A DNA stretch of 64,000 nucleotides from Paraburkholderia panacisoli. GTDB taxonomy: Bacteria > Pseudomonadota > Gammaproteobacteria > Burkholderiales > Burkholderiaceae. Below the pieces are notes generated by a model, which had not been told where the DNA came from, ran no database searches, and saw nothing but the letters and a program-made list of their open reading frames with translations. The translations under genes were made by a program, and so were the position numbers. The stretch's first letter is position 1. Each line of letters starts with the position of its first letter. The DNA lies in assembly GCF_008369935.1 (NCBI RefSeq), contig NZ_VTUZ01000003.1:248001-312000 (forward strand). The letters are read 5' to 3'. Positions 17,318 to 26,708 of the stretch are shown here, piece after piece.

Positions 17318-17902
17318 TCAGGGCGACGCGACAAGATGCGCCGCGTCGCCACCTCGCCAGTCGGCCTTGCTACTGAGATGCCAGACGTTCGCCGGCGGCG
17401 CATTCAGCCAGACAGTTTTGATGCGATGCCAACGCAAGCCTATAGGGGCCGCAAATGGGACTCTCGGTTGATACGTGAATTGCACTAGACGTCGAGCGCG
17501 GTCCGCGTAGAGGAGTTCGGCGAAGGCCGCAACCGTTGGTTCGACGACGCCAGGCGAAAGCGAACGAAACGGCAGTCCCGAGACAATAATCGTCTTCGCC
17601 GGCAATTCTTGCAGAACCGAAACGTTCTCATGGAATGCGCCGCCGACCACATGGGCCTGTGGAAATCGCCCCCTCAGTTCGGTGGCCAATTGAACGCCCA
17701 GCTCGAATACGATCAGCCGCGCTGACGGGTGCCGGCGCACGAGGGAGTCCGTCACGACTCCGGTGCCGGCTCCCACCTCGACGATCGCCTCGAACGCCTC
17801 GACGCCGTCAGCCATGGCATCGGCGAGACAACGCGACGAAGGAGCCACTGCGCCTACGGTTGCAGGGCTTCGTAACCATTGCTTGAAGAAACTCAGGTTC
17901 AT
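17318..17902 (-). CDS. Class I SAM-dependent methyltransferase (phospholipid N-methyltransferase / rRNA dimethylase-like)
   Basis: 194 residues. The start MNLSFFKQWLRSPATVGAVA with PSS is characteristic of PmtA-like phospholipid methyltransferases and their relatives. The SAM site motif I is VEVGAGTGVVTDSL, and the later VSGLPFRSL resembles motif IV of KsgA/PmtA-like enzymes (N/S-x-P-F). Likely a membrane-lipid methyltransferase or paralogue. ATG 17902 lacks a clear ribosome site; an upstream in-frame TTG at 17959 is possible. Confidence 0.75.
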   Translation of the reverse strand: MNLSFFKQWLRSPATVGAVAPSSRCLADAMADGVEAFEAIVEVGAGTGVVTDSLVRRHPSARLIVFELGVQLATELRGRFPQAHVVGGAFHENVSVLQELPAKTIIVSGLPFRSLSPGVVEPTVAAFAELLYADRARRLVQFTYQPRVPFAAPIGLRWHRIKTVWLNAPPANVWHLSSKADWRGGDAAHLVASP

Positions 17903-18464
17903 GCGGGGGAAGGAACACGACGTCGGACGGTCTAGGAATGTGCCCCAGTCGTGATGCAATTGCGGAAACCGCTACGAGGATAGCGGGTGGAAGTTAACGC
18001 GAAACGGACGGAGCCATTACAGATTTGTAATGAGCTACTTTTTTATGCCGAGGCGGGCGGTCCGTTCTGGAGAAAGCCGGTGGGGCTACAGTGGGCCCCC
18101 ATCTACCGATGGCGTGCGGTTGCAAACGTTCAGCGACTGACGTTCTTCATCAAGCTGTCGCCTTACCTTCTAGCCGGGCCTCACACTGCGAGCGGTGGCA
18201 CTTGCGGCATCGTTGAGTTTGACGCTTGATGATGCCGGGGGACGCCAGCCTGTCTTGCCAGCGTCTCGTCCGCGTGTCGTTATCATGTCCGTCTCGAGCC
18301 GTGTAGCCTTCGCTGCAATAAACGCGTGAATCGTGTATGTTCCGGCGCGGTGATATGCCACTGCGGCGTATGCCGTTTGTCAGCTAAGCGTACCCGATAG
18401 CGCCAGGCTCAGGTGCCAGGGAATACTGCTTCAGTAGCTTGCGATTAAAGGACTGGAAAGCATC
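17903..18464. other. Intergenic region, nothing recognised
   Basis: About 560 bases between divergent genes. Small frames exist on both strands but lack ribosome sites or recognisable motifs. It should contain the promoters of the flanking methyltransferase and AtoE-type genes. Confidence 0.4.
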
Positions 18465-19859
18465 ATGAACAAGAGAGATACCAGCGCGGTCGGCTCAGAC
18501 AGCAGTGCGCGTCGTGGCAGCGTCGTCGCTGGACTCGTCTACGTGTTCGAGCAGGTCATGCCTGACCCGTTCGTCCTTGCAATTGGCTTGACCGTCGTTG
18601 TGACCCTGCTGGCCGTGGTGTTCGCGCCGCACGCCTCGGTGCCAGTGATCCTGAGCTCATGGTACGGTGGCACGTTCAACATTCTCGGCTTCGCGCTGCA
18701 GATGATCCTGATTCTGGCGACTGGTTACGCAATCGCCGACGCACCGCTCGTCCAGCGCGGCTTGCGGGCGATGGCTGCCAAAGTACACTCGCCGACTCGC
18801 GCCGCGCTGTTGGTCTTCCCGATCGTCGCGGTGGCCGCGTGGCTCAACTGGGGGCTCGGCCTCGTTGTAGGTGCACTTTTGTCGCGAGAAATCGCCAAGC
18901 GCGTGAAGGTTGATTTTGCATGGCTCGTCGCGGGTAGCTATTCGGCGTGGTCTGTCTGCAATAGTGGCTTGTCCAGTTCCATTGCGTTATCGCAGGCGTC
19001 GCATGGCAACGCATTAAACCTTGTCGAGAAAGCCACGGGGCAGGTGATTCCGCTGAGTCAGACTGTGTTCGCGCCTTTCGTATTCATTCCGACCGTACTG
19101 GTCGTTGTCGTGATGACGGCGATCTTCATCAGGATGCATCCGAAGCAAGAGGATGTCGTCGCGTTCAATGAGACTGAGCGCGAGCCGGCAGCCGCTGCAG
19201 AGGCAGATCCGCATGCACGGGGCGCGGAGGCATCGTCTTTCGCTGCGCGTGCCGAACGGTCAGTGCTCGGTACGCTGCTCGTGCTGGCGTTGGGCGTCGG
19301 TTATCTCGCGATGACCTGGTACAGCAAGGGCTTCGAACTGGACATCAACACCACGATCCTGATCTTTTTGCTGTTCGGGCTGGCGCTACAGCGCACACCG
19401 ATCGCGTATGCCGACGCGATTCGCCGCGCAGCGCGGCAGACCGGTTCGATGCTGCTGCAATATCCGATGTATGGCGGCATCATGGGCATCATGACGGGGA
19501 CGGGTCTGGCGTCGACGATTGCCAAGACCTTCGTTGCGATTGCGACGCCGGTCACACTTCCGGTGTTGAGCTACTTCAGCTCGCTGATCATCACGCTGCT
19601 GATTCCGAGTGCGGGCGGGCATTGGGCTGTTCAGGGTCCGTTCGTCCTTCCCGCCGCGCTTAGCCTGCATGCTTCGGTTCCGCGCACGGCCATGGGAGTT
19701 GCCATGGCCGAAAACGTCTCGAACATGCTGCAACCATTCTGGGCCGTACCCGTCGTGGCTATCGCTGGTATTCGCATTCAGCGGGTTATGGGTTACACGG
19801 CGATCACGTTTGCGGTATCCCTCGTCATCTATGCGGCGGCGCTTTGGCTGATTCCTTGA
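18465..19859 (+). CDS. Short-chain fatty acid transporter (AtoE family)
   Basis: 464 residues with roughly twelve hydrophobic helices. The conserved features of AtoE/TIGR00366 proteins are visible: an N-terminal FEQVMPDPFVLAIGLT, the LNWGLGLVVGALLSRE loop, SYSAWSVCNSGLSSSIAL, and near the end PSAGGHWAVQGPF. It imports short-chain fatty acids such as acetoacetate or butyrate. No ato thiolase or transferase genes are next to it, so it stands alone. Confidence 0.9.
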   Translation: MNKRDTSAVGSDSSARRGSVVAGLVYVFEQVMPDPFVLAIGLTVVVTLLAVVFAPHASVPVILSSWYGGTFNILGFALQMILILATGYAIADAPLVQRGLRAMAAKVHSPTRAALLVFPIVAVAAWLNWGLGLVVGALLSREIAKRVKVDFAWLVAGSYSAWSVCNSGLSSSIALSQASHGNALNLVEKATGQVIPLSQTVFAPFVFIPTVLVVVVMTAIFIRMHPKQEDVVAFNETEREPAAAAEADPHARGAEASSFAARAERSVLGTLLVLALGVGYLAMTWYSKGFELDINTTILIFLLFGLALQRTPIAYADAIRRAARQTGSMLLQYPMYGGIMGIMTGTGLASTIAKTFVAIATPVTLPVLSYFSSLIITLLIPSAGGHWAVQGPFVLPAALSLHASVPRTAMGVAMAENVSNMLQPFWAVPVVAIAGIRIQRVMGYTAITFAVSLVIYAAALWLIP

Positions 19860-19964
19860 TCCGGCCACACGGATGCCGGCGGAAAAGCCTTTTGGACTAG
19901 AGTCTGCTCCAAAGCACCGATCGGGCCGAAGGATGTCGATTCGATCGTCGATTATCCATCAGCA

Positions 19965-21617
19965 TCAGAGGCGGGAATTAGACGGAAGATCTTTGGGTTG
20001 CTCTCTTCGTGGAGTATCAGCAGAGGTCGCCCCGTCGGTGCGCAAGACAAACTGAAAGACGGCGCCATGCGGCTTGTTTGGGGACACCCACAGGCGGCCG
20101 TTATGTGCCTCGATAATCGAGCGGCAAATCGCCAGGCCCATTCCCATACCTTCAGATTTCGTGGTGAAGAGCGGGTCGAATATCCGGTCGATGTCATGCG
20201 GGCCGACGCCTGTTCCGGTGTCCGTTACCGATACTGTTACGCCGCCATCGTCGTGGACATCGGATTTCACGCACAGGACCCGTGGCTCATCCATGGCCGC
20301 CATCGATTCGATGGCATTGGCGATCAAGTTTAGAAGCACTTGCTGTAGCTGGATTGGATCCCCTAATACCTGCGGTAGCCGTTCAGCCAGCTCTATCTGG
20401 ACCACTATCCGGTGCTTCTGCAGGTCAGCGCGCACCAAGGCAACGGTTTCCCCGACGAGACCGTTGACGTCAAACGCCGTTCTGTTCAGATCGCCCGTCC
20501 TGAACATTGTCCGAACTCTTTGGATCACCGCTGCCGCGCGATGGCCATTAGCGACGATCTGCCCGAGTGCCGTCTTCGTTTCATCGAGATCGGGCGTCGC
20601 GCGATTAAGCCAACGCAAGCCCGCATCGGCATTGGTGACCATCGCCGACAATGGCTGCCTGACTTCGTGAGCAATCGTGGCCGCGACTGCCTCCCCGGTC
20701 ACCAGCCGTGCCTCGCGCTCGCGGCGTTGTGCGAAGACCGCGCGCAGCAACTGCGCGTAAAGCGTCGTTATCTCATACAGCAGGACAAACAGGACGAGAC
20801 TGCCGGACAGGAACCCGCAGACCCGGCCAGCATACCAACCGACCGTGTAGCGGGCTGGAACCGGGAAAGAGATCAGACAGATCTCCAGCACGTACGCGCA
20901 CATGACCACCATCAGCCACAAATCGAGCACTGAACGCCGCCAGACCCAGAGCACGATCAGCGCGACGACGCTCATCAGCGCTGCGGCCCCGGCGGCATAA
21001 AACCAGAGCGTGGAAAGATGCACCGTATCGACCAGCAGGCGGGGCAGTAGCGCATTTCCCATTGTGACTATCAATGTCGCTGCACACACGATTGCCGCGG
21101 TCATGGCAACACTAGACAAGATAGCCGCACCCGTGGAGCCCCGCCACAACCGCTTGGCCGGATCGGCATCCTTCAACAGGGCATAGGCGATGACGAACAT
21201 GGGGAAGCCGGCGTGCCACAGAATGTATAGCCAGGCCGTGCTCTGCGGCCCGGCGTCAAGGAGCCCGTCTGGCGCGAAGATGCCCGGAAACGTGAGCGTC
21301 CACGGGATCAGGACGAGCCCTGTGAAGAGATAGCCACTCGCGATCACGAGCAGTGCTCGCGAACGCAGGATGGAGAACTGCGCAAACAGCAGGACCGCGG
21401 TGATCGAATCGTTCACGAACATCGCCGTGGCATACATCGGAACGAAGGCGTCGATCCGCTGCAGATGGAGGCCCGAGAACCGCCCGGCTATGGCGAAAAA
21501 GGCGACCAGCAAGGCGAGCACGACGGCAAGGGCAAGCCGTGTCTGCGCCGGGCCGGGCGTCAAGTTCGAGAGGATGAAATGCTGTTCCTCCGGGACAACG
21601 GCGGCTGTTTTAGCCAT
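19965..21617 (-). CDS. Membrane sensor histidine kinase with MASE4-like N-terminal domain
   Basis: 550 residues. The N-terminal ~280 residues have about eight hydrophobic segments with MASE4-like features (RIDAFVPMYATAMFVND, SGYLFTGLVLIPW). The cytoplasmic part has the phospho-accepting His in TIAHEVRQPLSAMV, N-box LLNLIANAIESM, G1 box VTDTGTGVG and G2 box EGMGMGLAICRSI: a complete HisKA/HATPase pair. No response regulator gene is adjacent, so it is an orphan kinase here. ATG 21617 follows AAGGAG; an upstream in-frame extension is unlikely. Confidence 0.88.
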   Translation of the reverse strand: MAKTAAVVPEEQHFILSNLTPGPAQTRLALAVVLALLVAFFAIAGRFSGLHLQRIDAFVPMYATAMFVNDSITAVLLFAQFSILRSRALLVIASGYLFTGLVLIPWTLTFPGIFAPDGLLDAGPQSTAWLYILWHAGFPMFVIAYALLKDADPAKRLWRGSTGAAILSSVAMTAAIVCAATLIVTMGNALLPRLLVDTVHLSTLWFYAAGAAALMSVVALIVLWVWRRSVLDLWLMVVMCAYVLEICLISFPVPARYTVGWYAGRVCGFLSGSLVLFVLLYEITTLYAQLLRAVFAQRREREARLVTGEAVAATIAHEVRQPLSAMVTNADAGLRWLNRATPDLDETKTALGQIVANGHRAAAVIQRVRTMFRTGDLNRTAFDVNGLVGETVALVRADLQKHRIVVQIELAERLPQVLGDPIQLQQVLLNLIANAIESMAAMDEPRVLCVKSDVHDDGGVTVSVTDTGTGVGPHDIDRIFDPLFTTKSEGMGMGLAICRSIIEAHNGRLWVSPNKPHGAVFQFVLRTDGATSADTPRREQPKDLPSNSRL

Positions 21618-22058
21618 CGGAGCGACTCCTTGCTGCGGCTGGGTCGCGCGGCACGAAGCTCTCACTGCCTCGCCACGCTCATCCCGCTGCCCTGGTTCGC
21701 CGCCATTTCTTCAAAGATCGCTGTTGGCAGGATTCCTGCGGCGGCGGAGGTGATCGCGGCAGTGACCGACTTCAGAACACTTTTCTCGGGTCATCGTTCC
21801 GGCGCTCCGGCCCCGACCGGTCACTTAACGTGACCCCCAATGTATCTCGTATGCGGGCACTTGTGTTCATCTACCCAGAGGCCGCTGATGAGCGGCCGTT
21901 CAAGCCAAACCGCCACTTATCCCGGTGTCCAGGACAGGTCGGCTTCGGTTGTCCATAGCTGCCATGATGCCGTCAACTCAATTTGTATGAATGACGTTTG
22001 GAAAAGATCCGAACCTGGATTGTCGTAAAAGAGGAGTTTCCATGGTCGTATGAGAACT
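21618..22058. other. Intergenic region, nothing recognised
   Basis: No frame with convincing motifs. It lies between the kinase gene and remnants of a Sel1-like coding region. Confidence 0.35.
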
Positions 22059-22304
22059 TCACGAAAGCCAGACCTTTGCCGAGAGAGGCAGCCAGCTCCG
22101 GGTGGAAAAGTAAGAAAAGTGTCGGGGACCGTCGAAGCCGGTGCGTGCCATATTGGGGTGCCGCGAGCCGACAGGGCCGAGCAGCTTTCGCCGGCTCTGC
22201 TGGTCGATCCCTCTTTTGCGCAGCGCAGCGCGACACAGTCTGGCGTAGCGTGCAGCGGGGATGTCGCCCGTCTCCGCCGCCCGCTCCCACAACTGCAGAG
22301 CCAC
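22059..22304 (-). pseudogene. Possible detached Sel1/TPR repeat fragment
   Basis: The first 40 residues (ALQLWERAAETGDIPAARYA...) look like one Sel1-type helical repeat. It lies just downstream, on the same strand, of the Sel1-like gene at 22338-23075, separated by a stop. It may be the former C-terminus of that gene or an independent short frame. Confidence 0.3.
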
Positions 22305-22337
22305 TGATGTACCGGGTTTCTGCGGGATGCCAGGTGA

Positions 22338-23075
22338 TTAGGGGGTGCCCAGGCGCGATTCGGCAATCCGCTTCAGATTATCGGGAGTTGAAGCAGATTC
22401 AGCCAACTGCTCAAGCAAGTCCCTGGCTCTCTTTTCGTCTTTGGGCCCACCATCGCCAAGCGTCAAACTCGTCGCCAGGTTAAGTATCGACCGGGGCAGG
22501 CCTCGCGAGGCCAAAGCTTCAAGGAGACGACGAGCCACTTCAGGTTCCCGGTTTCGGTTGCCGCTTAGCAACTCGTCAGCAATCGATTCTGCAGACCTCA
22601 GCGAGCTTTCGTTTTCCGTTCTGCGTATGCCAGCCATGAGCGCCTGTTCGAATTGGCCAACGGGATGGTACACGGCCTGGGCTAACGTGCTAAGCGCTTC
22701 TTGAAAACTCAGATCTTCCTTTGAGCCGGCAAATGGTGCTGGTGGCGGGTCCCGGCCCTCTTCGTGCGCATGCGCGGCCGATGGTTGCCACCATCGAACA
22801 AAGTCGTCCGCGGATTCACCGTGAAGATCAACTGACGATGCGAGCAATTGCGACGCCTGATATACGCGTCGCTCGGTGAGTGTCGCGCTGTCACACGCCT
22901 CGTCGAGCGCGGAAGCTACTTCGCTGCCCAGTTCGCTGTGGAGGTCAGTCCAGTCTTTATAGCCGAGAACTTCGGAGGTCACCTGTCGCGCCTGGGATTC
23001 CTTTAGAGAAAGGCGGTATTTAAGCCGATTGGCGGCCCGCGTCGGGATCGACGCGCTCTGGAAGTAGATACGCAT
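22338..23075 (-). CDS. Helical-repeat (Sel1/TPR-like) protein of unknown function
   Basis: About 245 residues. The N-terminus has SLKESQARQVTSEVLGYKDW followed by TDLHSEL, a short module (L-x-x-SQ...GY-x-x-W-x-x-L) found at the start of several plasmid and glyoxalase-related hypothetical proteins. The C-terminal third (EVARRLLEALASRGLPRSIL..., then KRARDLLEQLAESA) has Sel1-like helical repeats. It has no signal peptide. The start is uncertain: ATG 23075 lacks a good ribosome site and a GTG at 23150 is possible. A perfect inverted repeat lies at its 5' end. Confidence 0.6.
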   Translation of the reverse strand: MRIYFQSASIPTRAANRLKYRLSLKESQARQVTSEVLGYKDWTDLHSELGSEVASALDEACDSATLTERRVYQASQLLASSVDLHGESADDFVRWWQPSAAHAHEEGRDPPPAPFAGSKEDLSFQEALSTLAQAVYHPVGQFEQALMAGIRRTENESSLRSAESIADELLSGNRNREPEVARRLLEALASRGLPRSILNLATSLTLGDGGPKDEKRARDLLEQLAESASTPDNLKRIAESRLGTP

Positions 23076-23148
23076 GGCTTGGTCCGGGTTTCCGTGCCGA
23101 CGAGCCTCCACAGCCGGCACGGAATCGAAATGAACTGTGAGGCGGCGC

Positions 23149-23169
23149 ACGGGGCGTGACGCCCCGTGA
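23149..23169. promoter_or_regulatory. Perfect 10-bp inverted repeat with single-base spacer
   Basis: CACGGGGCGT-G-ACGCCCCGTG. It lies between the divergent Sel1-like and second FmdB genes. There is no suitable T-run in either direction, so an operator is more likely than a terminator. Confidence 0.55.
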
Positions 23170-23452
23170 CAAAAAATACCGTCGGTTTCTCATGCAGTCA
23201 ATCCCATTCCAGGAAATGCTATTTCGCGCGATAAACACACAATCTAAGCGCCAGGCGGCCGGTCCGCGCGATCAACCCGGCCCTGGACGGGGATGCCGGC
23301 CTTGCCTACGGCGCATACGATGTGCGCTGCGTAAGACACATACGCGGGCGTTTCCTGTACTTTCCTGAACTAGAATGGATTATCACAATACTTCCGGCTT
23401 CGCTGGCAGTATCTGCCAGCACGACGTGCGGGATTCTCGTTGGAGGAATGCC

Positions 23453-23617
23453 ATGCCGACTTACCAGTACAAGTGTGAGAAGTGCGGTGAAATGTTCGAA
23501 CATGCCGAGCATCTTGCCGAACATGCAACCGCTCATCCGGCTTGTCCGAAATGCGGAAGCGAGAAGGTTCAGCACATACCCACGCCATTCGTCGCGAAAA
23601 CGTCCAGAAAGAGCTGA
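23453..23617 (+). CDS. FmdB-type small zinc-ribbon protein (copy 2)
   Basis: 54 residues, starting MPTYQYKCEKCGEMFEH and ending AKTSRKS, with CEKC and CPKC pairs. It differs from copy 1 (102-266) at only about ten positions. GGAGG precedes ATG 23453, and the sequence upstream, including an ACTAGAAT element about 80 bases before the start and ACGTGCGGGATT just before the ribosome site, is shared with copy 1. Function is undefined in the family. Confidence 0.85.
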   Translation: MPTYQYKCEKCGEMFEHAEHLAEHATAHPACPKCGSEKVQHIPTPFVAKTSRKS

Positions 23618-23849
23618 AATCTGTCTGACCGGGCTAAGGTAAATTCCGGCCAATTCCGCCCGGTTGATGAACGCTTTTGACCGTCCGCTAGCAAACTCGC
23701 AGACGACGGTCGCGGATGAAGACTGACCTGACGCTCGTCAGCGAGATAGCGTGGAAGCGCGAAACTCACCAGAGTGCACGGAATAGATTGCTATTCGGAT
23801 GTGTTTGCCCCGTAAATACCCTTCTGGGTCGCTGATAGGGGTGCGTTCC

Positions 23850-24326
23850 ATGCCTTCCATTTTCCGTCCGATTGTGCGCTTGACTGTGGCGGCCGCTGCG
23901 ACGGCAATGCTGAACACAAGTCCTACTGCGTTTGCAGCCGGACCGGCCAGCGCAACAGCCGAAGAAGTCCCATTTCTGTCCGAGAATGACAAGGCCATGA
24001 CGAAGATGATGGACGACATGTCCATCATGCCGTCTGGTGACGTCGACCAGGACTTCGTTGCGATGATGGTGCCGCACCATCAGGGCGCCATCGACATGGC
24101 CCAAGCTGAACTGCGCTACGGGCACAACGAACGGTTGCGGCGCATCGCGCAGGAGATTGTTGTGGAGCAGCAGCAGGAAATTATCGCCATGCGCCTCGCG
24201 TTGGGCCAGTCACTGCCACCGCCGGCACCCGCGCCCGACCAGCAGCGCGCCCCGGCCTCCGTGCCCGCTCCGACAACACCCATGTCCCCTCACGGTACGC
24301 AAATGCGCATGCATAAGGAGCCGTGA
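23850..24326 (+). CDS. Exported DUF305 protein
   Basis: 158 residues with a signal peptide (MPSIFRPIVRLTVAAAATAM..., cleavage after AFA near residue 31). The DUF305 core is clear: DFVAMMVPHHQGAIDMAQAE, including the conserved MMxxHHxGAIxMA motif thought to bind metal. The tail is Pro/Ala-rich with Met and His residues near the end. DUF305 proteins are often found with copper-handling genes. It overlaps the next gene by one base (TGATG), so they form an operon. Confidence 0.85.
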   Translation: MPSIFRPIVRLTVAAAATAMLNTSPTAFAAGPASATAEEVPFLSENDKAMTKMMDDMSIMPSGDVDQDFVAMMVPHHQGAIDMAQAELRYGHNERLRRIAQEIVVEQQQEIIAMRLALGQSLPPPAPAPDQQRAPASVPAPTTPMSPHGTQMRMHKEP

Positions 24327-25804
24327 TGAAACGCACGTCGATTCTCGCCATCGCGCTGACGACCATCCCAATGGTTGTCGCCCAATCCACGTGGGCTGGC
24401 CAGGCCCCTGGTTCGCTGTCCGATCCGGACATACCGGTGAGCCACCACGATCGTGTCTATGCCGCCGAGCAATTCTCGAACACGGTATCCGTCACTGATC
24501 CGGCCGACAACCGGCTGGTCGGCGAGATTCGCCTGGGGGAGCCGTCTCCGGGGAATTTCAGCCCGCTGTATCACGGTCAGGTGCTCGTGCATGGCATGGG
24601 TTACTCACCAGACCATCGAACGATTGCGGTGGTGTCAATCGGCTCGAACTCGGTTTCGTTCATCGACACGCAAACCAACGCTGTCAAGCATGTCACGTAC
24701 GTGGGCCGCTCGCCGCATGAGGCATTCTTCACGCCTGACGGCAAGGAAGTGTGGGTGACCGTGCGCGGAGAAAACTACGTGGCGGTTCTCGACGGCAAGA
24801 CTTTCGAAGAGAAAACCCGGGTTATCGTTCCGGCCGGCCCAGGGATGCAGATCTTCTCGCCGGACGGCAAATATGGCTACGTGTGTTCGTCATTCAATCC
24901 AGAGGTCGAAGTGATCTCCGTGGCCGATCACACGATTGTCGGCAACGTGAAGCAGGCCAGCCCGTTCTGCCCAGACCTCGCGGCCACGCCGGACGGCAAG
25001 CAGGTGTGGTTCACGCTCAAGGACGTCGGCAAGACCCAGGTGTTCGATGCGCGTCCGCCATTCGCGCTTCTGAAGACCATCGATACGGGCCCGATCACGA
25101 ACCACGTGAACATCGCGCGTAACGCCAACGGCATGTTCGCTTACGTGACGGTGGGTGGCCTGAATCAGGTCAAGGTCTTCCGCACCGACGACTTCTCGCA
25201 GGTCGCAACCATACCCGTTGGTAGTCTGCCGCATGGTATCTGGCCGTCGGGCGACGGCAGCCGCGTCTACGTCGGCCTTGAAAACGCAGATGCAATGATC
25301 GCCATCGATACGCTGACCAACAAGGTCATTGCGACCGTGCCGATTGGACAGGCGCCACAGGCGGTGACGTACGTGCCGAACGCGGTTCCGGAGGGAGACG
25401 GCACGCAAAATACAGTGCCGCCAGGCGTGGCGGGACAAGCCGATCATTTGATGATGGTGCCGGCTGGAACGGGCAAGTCGGCGGAGCAGGCCGCCGCGCC
25501 TACCAGCGTCGCGCTGTTCGACCAGGGACTGGTGCAGGTGTTGCAGGCCGCGGTCACCGGACTTCAGTCAAAGCAGCCGTATGTCCTTGGTCTGTCGAAC
25601 AATCCCGACGGCAGTGGCAACGTGGACGTGCTAGCGAACTTCATGACTAACCCGGCCGGTTCGGCCATCGTGAATACAATCGGCCAGATTCGCCAGGTGG
25701 TCACGCCGGGCATGAGCACGACAGGCGACACCCGTCGTTACCTCGTGATCGCCCCGCAAGTGGCGGGCAAGCCGGGTGCACCGGTGCAGGTGCAGGCGCG
25801 ATGA
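24326..25804 (+). CDS. Secreted YncE-like seven-bladed beta-propeller protein
   Basis: 492 residues, signal peptide ending near WAGQ (residue 25). A chain of YVTN/cytochrome-d1-type repeats follows, for example VAVLDGKTFEEKTRVIVPAG, KTIDTGPITNHVNIA and VYVGLENADAMIAIDTLTNK. After about residue 350 comes a non-repeat C-terminal part. Such periplasmic propellers bind metals, DNA or partner proteins; pairing with a DUF305 protein hints at a metal-related role. ATG 24326 follows AAGGAG and overlaps the preceding stop. Confidence 0.85.
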   Translation: MKRTSILAIALTTIPMVVAQSTWAGQAPGSLSDPDIPVSHHDRVYAAEQFSNTVSVTDPADNRLVGEIRLGEPSPGNFSPLYHGQVLVHGMGYSPDHRTIAVVSIGSNSVSFIDTQTNAVKHVTYVGRSPHEAFFTPDGKEVWVTVRGENYVAVLDGKTFEEKTRVIVPAGPGMQIFSPDGKYGYVCSSFNPEVEVISVADHTIVGNVKQASPFCPDLAATPDGKQVWFTLKDVGKTQVFDARPPFALLKTIDTGPITNHVNIARNANGMFAYVTVGGLNQVKVFRTDDFSQVATIPVGSLPHGIWPSGDGSRVYVGLENADAMIAIDTLTNKVIATVPIGQAPQAVTYVPNAVPEGDGTQNTVPPGVAGQADHLMMVPAGTGKSAEQAAAPTSVALFDQGLVQVLQAAVTGLQSKQPYVLGLSNNPDGSGNVDVLANFMTNPAGSAIVNTIGQIRQVVTPGMSTTGDTRRYLVIAPQVAGKPGAPVQVQAR

Positions 25805-26155
25805 GGCCAGCTTGCAGTCGTTGGACAGGGAACTGTCCGGCGGCGGAGCCAGTTCGATCTCCGTGACTGGTGTGCAGGTCAAGTCGCTGGTAGGCCGCAA
25901 TGAAGAGAGGGTGTCAACGGTGGCTACGACAGGACCGTTTTGCATCGTCAACGCGGCGAAAAACGATAGGTATTTTTCCGGCCAGAGCGTGCCGACGATC
26001 GTCCCGCTTTCGATGCTTCCGTGACTGTCCGCTGTTGTGAACGTTGGAGGAGGCCGCAGCGGGTCCGACTTGTTCCCGTCACAGGCCGATCTCCTGCAGA
26101 GTGCTCTATCGTTTGGCATGGGGACCGGGTTCGGCAAGGAGTTGAAGTTCGCCTG
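25805..26155. other. Intergenic region, nothing recognised
   Basis: Small frames on both strands but no recognised domain or ribosome site. Confidence 0.35.
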
Positions 26156-26379
26156 ATGATTTGCAGCATGAGCCGCAACGGACATCGCGGGGACAATTCA
26201 GTGCTGCAGAGGTTCTTCCTGAACCTGAGAAATGGAGCGCATGTGGCAGCGTCAGTCCGCCAATCAAGAAGAAGCGCAGCGCGAAATCAACCGGTACATC
26301 GTCGGCTTTTACAATGCCGTACGCCCGCGTCCGACTTTGGGCTAACAGTCTCCCGTTGCCTACGACGCGAAATCGATAG
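26156..26379 (+). pseudogene. IS3-family transposase C-terminal remnant
   Basis: Reads MICSMSRNGHRGDNSVLQRF then FLNLR, and after a one-base frameshift MERMWQRQSANQEEAQREIN then RYIVGFYNAVRPRPTLG and a stop. These are the last third of IS3-group OrfB transposases, including the Asn of DNS and the catalytic Glu region (NQEEAQREI). The start and both ends are missing. Confidence 0.75.
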
Positions 26380-26708
26380 TGAAAGAACCTATTTGCCTGT
26401 CCGAAATAACTTCTCCACTTCACAGACGCCACTACGCCGAAGAGCACGGCAGAATATCCCGCACACTTGGCAGGATTGAGCGCTTCGTTCCAGTTGTCGG
26501 ACACCGGCTGTTTGCCCAATACTGATTCTCATTGACACGCCACCGGGCACATGCACTTCGGATGCGTCGCACTCCGTAGTGTCTGTTTCGCGGGCGAGCA
26601 GTTGAGCGGATGTCTGCATCCATCGCTTCGAAAGGTGTAGAGCGCTGATTGTCGAAGAGTGGCAGTACGCATGTGCGCCACCCACTTGCCAACTGAGGAG
26701 CCGGAAAA
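26380..26708. other. Intergenic region upstream of the HD-domain gene
   Basis: No gene recognised. It should contain the promoter of the HD-domain/catalase unit. Confidence 0.4.
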
